A DNA stretch of 59,828 nt. It comes from Treponema sp. Its GTDB lineage: Bacteria > Spirochaetota > Spirochaetia > Treponematales > Treponemataceae. The stretch spans positions 1-59,828 of the forward strand of contig JAFZOJ010000097.1 of the NCBI GenBank assembly GCA_017550685.1, read 5' to 3'. Both the position numbers and the translations under genes were made by a program. Numbering within the stretch: position 1 is the first letter of the stretch; every line of letters begins with the position of its first letter. The notes under the pieces are model-generated. The model was not told the DNA's origin. It saw nothing but the letters and a program-made list of their open reading frames with translations, and ran no database searches. Below, piece by piece: positions 53,774 through 59,828 of this stretch.

Positions 53774-54534
53774 TATTTTGCCTCAATCTTTTCTTCAATC
53801 TTTTTCTGAATCATATTCTGAACTTCTGCCGCAACCTGAACAGTATCTTTTTCCTTCCAGACAGCAGGATCAATTACATCAAGAATATCCATATAAACAT
53901 CAGTCTTTTTCCAAGGCCAGTTTTTTGCAATGTTTTCGGTTCCCTGCATACAGCATACAACTACCGGGCAGGCAGCCTTTTCTGCAATCTTAAAAGAACC
54001 CGGTTTAAAGTCCTTAAGGTTTCCGTCTTTACTTCTGGAGCCTTCCGGAAAAATTCCGATTGATACTATATCATTTTTGATATAATCAATTGCCTTAAGA
54101 ATTGTACCCATTGCCTCTCGCGGATTATTTCTTGCTATTGCCAGATAAAGCCCGCGTCTCATATAACGGCGTCCCATAGGAATCTTAAAGTTTTCCGGTT
54201 TGGAAATATATGCAATCTGAGTTTTCTTAAGAACAGCACACTGAACAAAATTATCAAAATTAGAACGGTGATTAGAAACCAGAAGGAAGTGTGTACCAAA
54301 AGGAACTTTTTCATACCCCGTAACATGGAGTTTGAGCATTCCCACAATCATCATGTAGCGATACCACAAAACAAACACCCAGTTATAAAAGCGGTTTGTC
54401 TTTTTGTATTCTTTTTTCATGCTGATTGTAAGACTTATTGCAAGCCAGAAAATCCATAAAAACAGATGGAATAAAATGATAAGACCAACTATGACAGCAG
54501 CAATTATAATTATGGTACGTAATGTATTTGTCAT
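53773..54534 (-). CDS. plsC: 1-acyl-glycerol-3-phosphate acyltransferase PlsC
   Basis: PlsC makes phosphatidic acid from lysophosphatidic acid. The 253-residue product has an N-terminal membrane helix (about 8-35), the acyl-acceptor motif NHRSNFD (88-94; H89 and D94 of HX4D) and the FPEGSRS motif (162-168). These are the two main family signatures. The gene heads a four-gene unit with the lipid kinase and the HAD phosphatases. Its TATAAT lies 6 nt before the ATG and there is no Shine-Dalgarno. Confidence 0.9.
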   Translation of the reverse strand: MTNTLRTIIIIAAVIVGLIILFHLFLWIFWLAISLTISMKKEYKKTNRFYNWVFVLWYRYMMIVGMLKLHVTGYEKVPFGTHFLLVSNHRSNFDNFVQCAVLKKTQIAYISKPENFKIPMGRRYMRRGLYLAIARNNPREAMGTILKAIDYIKNDIVSIGIFPEGSRSKDGNLKDFKPGSFKIAEKAACPVVVCCMQGTENIAKNWPWKKTDVYMDILDVIDPAVWKEKDTVQVAAEVQNMIQKKIEEKIEAK

Positions 54535-54540
54535 AGCTTT

Positions 54541-54597
54541 ATTATAGCAGAAAATTGTGAATATTGCATTTGTTTTTTTAATTATTTGAACTATAAT
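54541..54597. promoter_or_regulatory. Divergent leaderless-type promoters of plsC and the 279-residue protein
   Basis: On the minus strand TATAAT (54546 to 54541) is 6 nt from the plsC ATG. On the plus strand TTGTTT (54570-54575), 16 bp, then TATAAT (54592-54597) is 7 nt from the ATG at 54605. Both genes lack a Shine-Dalgarno. Confidence 0.55.
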
Positions 54598-54604
54598 ATT
54601 TGGT

Positions 54605-55444
54605 ATGAAAAGAATTCTTCCATATTTTTTGATTTTTTCACTTTTTGCTGTCAGTTTGAACGCTCAGGGCCAGATAAGCCTTAAAGCTTCCACCGAATAC
54701 TATTATAACGATGAATATGAACTTAGCCCCGCACCTGCAGAAAACGGAGTTTATCCCGTAAAGCTTACAGTAAGCACAAAAACCGCAGACAAAACCCTTT
54801 ATGTAAAAATCTACCGTTCGCAAACCCGGCAAGGTCCTTTTACACTTATCATTGATACAATGCAGGGCAACGAAGAATACTTTGATTTATATGACAGTGA
54901 ACCGGCTGAACCCGGAGTAAAATATTATTACATTGCAGTTTTAGGCAGGCAGACTCTGGAGAACTCCACACCCCAACAAAAATCTGATGTATGCTGCGGC
55001 TGGGGTGCCCTTACCCACGAAGCACTTTATGTATATGTAAACAAGGCTCTCAATAAATCCTATGATAAAATGACCGTGATGAATAAACCTTCTGCCCTGG
55101 GCAAGCTTGGAACCGAAGAAACAAAGGGAAACAAAACAGGAACTTTTAAATACACAGCCAAGGTCAAAGGAATGGGAGGCGTTGCCAGCATGAAATATAC
55201 AAGCTACAGCGATGACGGCCTGCTTACCATGACCGGAGAAATGATTACAAAATCTGATATGTTCATGAATGGAAACATGGACGGCACACTTACCGTAACC
55301 GGCATGTATAACGCGACAATTGATTTTTCCAGAGTAATTATAAAGGACGGTCTTGCAGGAGGCGGCACCTATAGCATTATCCCAAAAGGCACCGCCCGCA
55401 AAGAAATTTCTTATACCTGGAACACCGACCGCCCCAGAAAGTAA
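54605..55444 (+). CDS. Exported beta-sandwich protein of unknown function
   Basis: The 279-residue protein has a signal peptide (1-20, ending SLNAQ). A fibronectin type III-like stretch follows (about 45-115: YVKIYRSQTRQGPFTL then GVKYYYIAVLG), and the C-terminal half is rich in Thr, Lys, Gly and Met with alternating strands (about 165-275: MTGEMITKSDMFMNG, LTVTGMYNATIDF). No enzyme motif. It is convergent with the long lipoprotein gene, 7 bp away. An envelope or surface role is plausible. Confidence 0.6.
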   Translation: MKRILPYFLIFSLFAVSLNAQGQISLKASTEYYYNDEYELSPAPAENGVYPVKLTVSTKTADKTLYVKIYRSQTRQGPFTLIIDTMQGNEEYFDLYDSEPAEPGVKYYYIAVLGRQTLENSTPQQKSDVCCGWGALTHEALYVYVNKALNKSYDKMTVMNKPSALGKLGTEETKGNKTGTFKYTAKVKGMGGVASMKYTSYSDDGLLTMTGEMITKSDMFMNGNMDGTLTVTGMYNATIDFSRVIIKDGLAGGGTYSIIPKGTARKEISYTWNTDRPRK

Positions 55445-55451
55445 CTACATT

Positions 55452-58400
55452 TTAGTAACAGTAGGTTGAATAAACATCCGAAACCGCACTCTCTCCGTTA
55501 GCAAAGTGAACTACGGCAACATAATACATATAACCTTTTTCATCTGAATTATACATATCATCTGCGGCTGTAGTGCTGTCAAACTGCACCTGGCCAAATC
55601 TAAGCTCACTTGTGTTCCAGTCTGGATCGTACATATGTGACGCAATAAGTTTACCGCGGCGTTCCCATTCATTTGCATCATTACCAAGGTCACGGCTGCA
55701 GGCAATTACATTAACAAGGAATGGTCTGTTGGAACGAGGTCTTGCATTTGCAGGTGTGAAAGATGCTTTTATTCCTTCGAAGAAATTCTCGTCCATGCAA
55801 AGGATATAATTATCACCATCCACTGCTTGATTATATTCGCTACCATCTGGTTTACGTCTATGAAGAGGCGGCAGATATACATAAACCGGGTAAGAAACAG
55901 TTTCCCGGGTACAAAGGTCATATTCTTTTTCTCCGCCATCTACCCAGGTAAACGAACCACGCCATTTCCATTTCCAGTTAGGCACTTCAGAATCGTAAGT
56001 ACTGTATGGTCTACCATACCTTAGATTTACTCCTCTGCCACTTTCGTCACTATATTCTTCAAGATTAAAGGCTTGTACTGTAATTCTATAAAAGTTATAT
56101 GAATCTAATTGAGGTGGTATAGCAGGTATAAAATTACCACTTTTATCAGTTTCATATCCAGTAATATAACCTGTATTATCTGATAACCACTCGTTAGTAT
56201 CAAATTTAATACCATTCGTTGTTAATGGCATTTCTATAATATATCTCTTGTTATCTATAGCATCTTCAATATTTTCTGTTTCGTAAAGAACTGAGTATTT
56301 GCCATCTTCATCTAAACCTGTTGCACAATATTGCAGCTCATTATCATATCCATATAAATCTCCAGATCCTCCGTCCCAGAATTTCTTAATATGAATCATA
56401 TACTTTGTATTTGAATCCTGAGGATCTTTTCCGGAAAGTTCAAGAGAAGTTTTAAAGTGATAAACATTTTTTTTCGGATAATTAAAGGTAAATGGGGCTC
56501 GACCATCTGGATTTCCGTTTTCATCATACTTTTGAACATCAACGGTCTTTTTAGAAACACCAGGGTCTTCTACAAACTCGTATTTAACCTTAAGAGGATT
56601 TTCAAAGGTGCCGACATTTGCCTTACCAAGTGTAATAAAAGTATCATTACCATATGTGTCTGTAAAATAACCAAAGAACATATACTGTCCGTCTTCTAGG
56701 CCGTCAATTGGAATTTTGGCACTAATCCAGTAATCTAATTTTTCTATCTGTGTTCTTGCTTGATCCTTACAATTTATCCAGGTACTGGAATCAAAATAAC
56801 CGGTATTATGAGGAAGAACTTCTATTTCTTCCCGTGACAGGACAGAAAGGTTATTTCCCCACGATTCCTGATACGGTGTATAATAATATTCAAAAGTATC
56901 ACTAAGGTGACCTTCATCTTCCCTTATTACACTTTCAAATAAGAAATAAGAACCATCATAAGACAGTCTTGAATCGTGTAGCTGAAGTCCTGTTTCTGTA
57001 TATGGAGGAATATTGTCATCAGCTTCTGTAAACTCAATAATTTTTGAAGAAGACTCAGTTTCCATGTTCAATTCTTCATTAACAGCAATAATTTTAACAT
57101 ACGATTTGACAGAAGGATATCCTAATGCTACTTCTTGATTTTGTTCATTTTTTACTTTTTTTTCTCTACATCCTTTTACTGCAACCCAATATGAGTTATC
57201 ATACGGGTTGTTTCCTATAGTACTAAAATTATCCCAGTCTTTACCTTCATCAACCAACCACCAGGTTTCTCCAGCACGAATTGGCATATGCAAAGGATTT
57301 TGTACGGTAATTGTAAATTCACGTTGTGTTTGTGATTCATAATAAATCCAGTTAGTTCCGTCTGTACTAAAACATGGTATATATTTAGTGTTTGGTCCAT
57401 TTTCATTAAACTGCGATTCATCTAAAGTTATTTTAACATTAAAGCGGCCGGTGTTTTTTCCTGCAGATTCTTTTATCCATGTAAAATCAGGTACAGTTAT
57501 AGTACTAGACCCGTTACGGCTTGTATCTACGATAATCCTTGTTAACGGACTAAAATATGAACCGTTCCATTCATTATTATAAAGGGAGTCGGTTTCGTAG
57601 TTTGCCTGTAAATAAACAAGATACTTAGAATTTGCATCCAGATTTTTTATGACATGTCTATAATTTGGATCCCCCGTTTCATCTCCATAACCATAAGGAT
57701 TATAATCAGTAGTAAAAATCTCCGAATCATAATAATCATGATCAAATTTATGAACACAAGATCTTTTAAGTTCAAGAGAATCATAATAAGCATCATCAGT
57801 CGGGTGATTATCTTCAAGCTTGGTGTAAAAAATTCTATAATAAACTCTTATTTTTTTATCCGGCAGGGTTTTTAAAAGTTTGGTATCTGCCTTAGAAATA
57901 TCATCAAAATTAATGGTAACCTTCTTTTTATTACCTGTATCATCTTCTACTTTGTAATTAAATACATCAACCTTTTTAGGAGCAAGACCGGTAATTATAT
58001 TTTCATTACCAGCAGAATCTTTATAGATGGCTCTAAGGTATATATCCTTATCTTCATGTTCCTTTCTATATGCTTTAAAGTTTTCCGGCAATGGAAAAAA
58101 ATTATTATTATCAGTCGGATTTGCTAAAATATATTCTTCGGTTTTGTCTCCAAAGATTTCTACAGGAGTTGTCATATTGTCCAGTTCCAGTCCCCATGAC
58201 ATATAATACTTATAATTGAAAATCGAATCTTTATAAGTTTTGTCTGGACTAAATACAGAAGTAAAATATATATCTTCCGGAATATTATCAAAGTTTAAAT
58301 TATTACCGTTTGCAATATCATTAAGATATCCGGCAGTTGGCACACTAATCTGCCATGTATACCAGTTTATATCTGTTGGACCTTCCCAATTTTCATCTTC

Positions 58401-59462
58401 AAACTTTTCGAATAATTTTGTTTGTATAGCATCCCAATCATCGCCTTGCTCATAGAAAGAAAAATCTTCTATAGACCTGAATTGCTCTGCCCAAAATCCA
58501 ACTGCAGTAGCATAATTAAAGGTATTTATAGTATCGCGTACAATATAATAGGTATAATAACCGGCACTCTTTATAGCGGAGGCATTCTGCACATATACGC
58601 GAACTTCATACATACCGTCAGAATAAATACCGCGTGGCAGTTCAAGACACACTGTTCCGCTGCTGTTTCCACCATCGGTAATAGTTTCCAGCTTTTCAAG
58701 ATACGATTTAAAATCTTCGTTAACGGTTTTTCCCATAGTATCATAGCATCTGCGGTACATTATATTGGCCCATACAGAAGCACCACGGTCATTTCCTTCT
58801 ATATAAAAGTTTACTTTTGTATTTATATGATTTGTTTTACAGATTGTTTCTTCATTCTGTGCAGTAAGGTTTCCTTCTATGAGCTCACTCTTTTTTTCAG
58901 AAGCAGTTCTGCCAATAAATTCCGGTGGAAGCTCACCCTTTACCTTTTTAATCTCCGGTGCAATGCTATCGGTTTTATCTGCAATGCGGTAAGTATGTTC
59001 TATGGCATTAGTTATTGGCAGCCCGTCCGGTGTCTGGAATGCCTTGGACAAGGTTACCTTTATATCCATAGTTTTTTTACCGCCAAAGCTTATAGGATTT
59101 GTTTCGCTGGCGGCAATAGTTACGTATTTATTTTCATTATACCACTGAGGGGCAAGAAAGTTTTTCTTAAGGTCATTGCCCATTTCGTCGGTAATAGTCA
59201 GACAGTCAAGAAAGTTTTCTATTGCCATTGATTTTGTAAAAGAAATGATGATTGCACGGTTCTTTCCAACACCATCGTTGGTCCAGGCTGGTTCTTCAAC
59301 CTTTGCAACAGGACAATCCTGCCCTGCAATATAAATCTGTCGTTCCAGTTCCTTTTTTACATCTGCGCCTTTCATAAAGTTTTCACAGGCACAAAAAATA
59401 ATTGCAACTCCTACAAAAGCCGCACCAACACCAATTTTTCTGAACAATTCGTTAAGCTTCAT
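55452..59462 (-). CDS. Very large lipoprotein with Ig-like repeats
   Basis: The 1336-residue protein has a lipoprotein signal with the acylated cysteine at about C26 (FCAC). A domain with the SbsA/Ig-like start (AIIISFTKSM, about 69-78) follows, then a long series of beta-sandwich segments rich in Tyr, Asp and Asn. DGQYMFFGYFTDTYGND, YLVYLQANYETDS and ILCMDENFF are examples of the repeated strand pattern. It would be tethered outside the cell or to the outer membrane and may be an adhesin or glycan-binding protein; no catalytic motif is visible. GAGGG lies 7 nt before the ATG. Confidence 0.75.
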   Translation of the reverse strand: MKLNELFRKIGVGAAFVGVAIIFCACENFMKGADVKKELERQIYIAGQDCPVAKVEEPAWTNDGVGKNRAIIISFTKSMAIENFLDCLTITDEMGNDLKKNFLAPQWYNENKYVTIAASETNPISFGGKKTMDIKVTLSKAFQTPDGLPITNAIEHTYRIADKTDSIAPEIKKVKGELPPEFIGRTASEKKSELIEGNLTAQNEETICKTNHINTKVNFYIEGNDRGASVWANIMYRRCYDTMGKTVNEDFKSYLEKLETITDGGNSSGTVCLELPRGIYSDGMYEVRVYVQNASAIKSAGYYTYYIVRDTINTFNYATAVGFWAEQFRSIEDFSFYEQGDDWDAIQTKLFEKFEDENWEGPTDINWYTWQISVPTAGYLNDIANGNNLNFDNIPEDIYFTSVFSPDKTYKDSIFNYKYYMSWGLELDNMTTPVEIFGDKTEEYILANPTDNNNFFPLPENFKAYRKEHEDKDIYLRAIYKDSAGNENIITGLAPKKVDVFNYKVEDDTGNKKKVTINFDDISKADTKLLKTLPDKKIRVYYRIFYTKLEDNHPTDDAYYDSLELKRSCVHKFDHDYYDSEIFTTDYNPYGYGDETGDPNYRHVIKNLDANSKYLVYLQANYETDSLYNNEWNGSYFSPLTRIIVDTSRNGSSTITVPDFTWIKESAGKNTGRFNVKITLDESQFNENGPNTKYIPCFSTDGTNWIYYESQTQREFTITVQNPLHMPIRAGETWWLVDEGKDWDNFSTIGNNPYDNSYWVAVKGCREKKVKNEQNQEVALGYPSVKSYVKIIAVNEELNMETESSSKIIEFTEADDNIPPYTETGLQLHDSRLSYDGSYFLFESVIREDEGHLSDTFEYYYTPYQESWGNNLSVLSREEIEVLPHNTGYFDSSTWINCKDQARTQIEKLDYWISAKIPIDGLEDGQYMFFGYFTDTYGNDTFITLGKANVGTFENPLKVKYEFVEDPGVSKKTVDVQKYDENGNPDGRAPFTFNYPKKNVYHFKTSLELSGKDPQDSNTKYMIHIKKFWDGGSGDLYGYDNELQYCATGLDEDGKYSVLYETENIEDAIDNKRYIIEMPLTTNGIKFDTNEWLSDNTGYITGYETDKSGNFIPAIPPQLDSYNFYRITVQAFNLEEYSDESGRGVNLRYGRPYSTYDSEVPNWKWKWRGSFTWVDGGEKEYDLCTRETVSYPVYVYLPPLHRRKPDGSEYNQAVDGDNYILCMDENFFEGIKASFTPANARPRSNRPFLVNVIACSRDLGNDANEWERRGKLIASHMYDPDWNTSELRFGQVQFDSTTAADDMYNSDEKGYMYYVAVVHFANGESAVSDVYSTYCY

Positions 59463-59513
59463 AACAGACCCTCTGATATAAACTTTAAAATAAGTTAATA
59501 AACTTTAGTATTT

Positions 59514-59519
59514 ATTATA
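59514..59519 (-). promoter_or_regulatory. Extended -10 promoter of the large lipoprotein gene
   Basis: On the minus strand TGGTATAAT gives an extended -10 box; TTAACC about 18 bp upstream is a weak -35 box. The leader of about 45 nt carries GAGGG. Confidence 0.45.
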
Positions 59520-59576
59520 CCACGCTTTTATAAATTCGGTTAAAAAAAGGGGCGCCTGCTCTTCAGTGGTTAAAAG

Positions 59577-59600
59577 AAAAAGCCGGCAGCTACTTACTTT
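59577..59600 (-). other. Detached copy of the 5S rRNA 3' end
   Basis: The 24 bases equal, on the minus strand, the last bases of the 5S gene at 59751-59773 (AAAGTAAGTAGCTGCCGGC and the following T-run). The remainder of a 5S gene does not follow. It is probably a remnant of a second 5S copy cut by the double-hairpin element. Confidence 0.75.
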
Positions 59601-59601
59601 C

Positions 59602-59652
59602 GTCGGTCGCTAAAGCGACCTTACCTAGTTTTGCTTCGCAAAACTAGCGCGT
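59602..59652. repeat. Double-hairpin element related to the rlmI insertion
   Basis: Two perfect hairpins, GGTCGC-TAAA-GCGACC (59605-59620) and CTAGTTTTGC-TTC-GCAAAACTAG (59624-59646), are joined by TTAC and bounded by GTC and GCG. The order, spacing and junctions equal the minus-strand form of 46274-46313, yet the stem bases differ in a paired way. Confidence 0.8.
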
Positions 59653-59690
59653 AATAGGTCTTCTGAATCAGGGAACGGGGAATGGTAGAG

Positions 59691-59711
59691 GATACTGCGA
59701 TAGCGGGAAAA
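59691..59711 (+). other. Inverted fragment of 5S rRNA sequence
   Basis: GGATACTGCGATAGCGGGAAA matches a central part of the 5S gene at 59770-59790 but in the opposite orientation. Together with the remnant at 59577-59600 it suggests a rearranged 5S copy around the double-hairpin element. Confidence 0.6.
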
Positions 59712-59752
59712 AGGAATATTAATAGAAGTATGTATTCAGTTTAAAATAAAAA

Positions 59753-59828
59753 AGCCGGCAGCTACTTACTTTCCCGCTATCGCAGTATCATCAGCGTAAG
59801 AGAGCTTGACTTCCGTGTTCGGAATGGG
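59753..59828 (-). rRNA. rrf: 5S ribosomal RNA, 3' part (5' end beyond the window)
   Basis: The minus-strand sequence has the conserved 5S blocks CCCATTCCGAACACGGAAGT, CGCTGATGATACTGC and GTAAGTAGCTGCCGGC in the right order, with a T-run directly after it. Only about 76 nt lie in the window, so a 16S-23S-5S operon is expected just beyond the right edge, transcribed leftward. Confidence 0.92.

Noticed and set aside
58422..59231. 269-codon plus-strand reading frame
   Set aside because: It lies opposite the large lipoprotein gene, has shadow-like composition (many Ile, Tyr, Phe and Cys) and no ribosome-binding site.
1..59828. tRNA genes, riboswitches, prophage or insertion sequence transposase
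   Set aside because: Gaps between genes were read on both strands; no tRNA-like cloverleaf, known riboswitch pattern, phage structural gene or transposase was found. The only rRNA is the partial 5S at the right edge.

Overview
The window is chromosomal DNA from a spirochaete, most likely a host-associated Treponema. The block mutS - skp/ompH - bamA - tamB has the order I recall from T. pallidum. Other treponemal signs are a bactofilin, an excisionase-type HTH fused to a PTS EIIA domain, spirochaete-style lipoproteins, degenerate LysM/M23 envelope proteins and CheW. The genus call is inference; I cannot name a species.

Layout. 1-441: a gene end and an orphan reading frame, closed by a bidirectional terminator. 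479-6979 (minus): thrS without a TGS domain, a 164-bp structured element, a MATE exporter, then mtaB-TPR-bactofilin-RluA. 7009-14680 (mostly plus): a transglutaminase-like protein, HTH-EIIA (minus), a beta-propeller membrane protein, an M23 protein lacking its histidines, and two alpha-D-phosphohexomutases separated by palindromic and 22-bp tandem repeats. 14679-15401: a stand-alone GIY-YIG nuclease flanked by palindromic repeats. 15405-46971 (almost all minus): a tightly packed housekeeping block containing LysM/M23, an HD protein, recN, nadK, a DegT-type protein, cheW, comF, mutS, skp, bamA, tamB, a Lol-type ABC exporter, a lipoprotein, ftsY, a spirochaete membrane protein, prfB, lepB, tatD, miaA and an RlmI-like methyltransferase. 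47110-51729 (plus): an AT-rich accessory island with an unrecognised two-gene cassette, an isochorismatase-like and a C15-like enzyme, a 63-bp-period inverted-repeat array, a TPR-like exported protein and a truncated SanA-like gene. 51684-54534 (minus): plsC, a lipid kinase and two HAD phosphatases. 54605-59462: an exported beta-sandwich protein and a 1336-residue lipoprotein. 59577-59828: 5S rRNA debris, a double-hairpin repeat and the 3' part of a 5S gene.

How the genes work together. About 17 kb from prfB to mutS has gaps of 1-30 bp and several 8-17 bp overlaps. It links protein targeting (FtsY), lipoprotein export (LolCDE-like), outer-membrane protein assembly (BamA, Skp, TamB) and lepB just upstream, so it reads as an envelope-biogenesis supercluster. 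plsC, the lipid kinase and the HAD phosphatases form a small phospholipid unit.

Most interesting signals. (1) A family of nested palindromic repeats lies between genes and also in frame inside tatD, the rlmI-like gene and the LysM gene. Two copies of one double-hairpin form differ by compensatory changes, and a GIY-YIG nuclease sits between copies. (2) An array of ACACGCG/CGCGTGT inverted repeats has a 63-bp period. (3) An unassigned glycine-zipper plus 450-residue protein pair could be a membrane-acting system. (4) Six genes have a -10 box 6-8 nt before the ATG and no Shine-Dalgarno sequence, which suggests leaderless mRNAs. (5) prfB has an intact programmed +1 frameshift that a plain ORF call misses.
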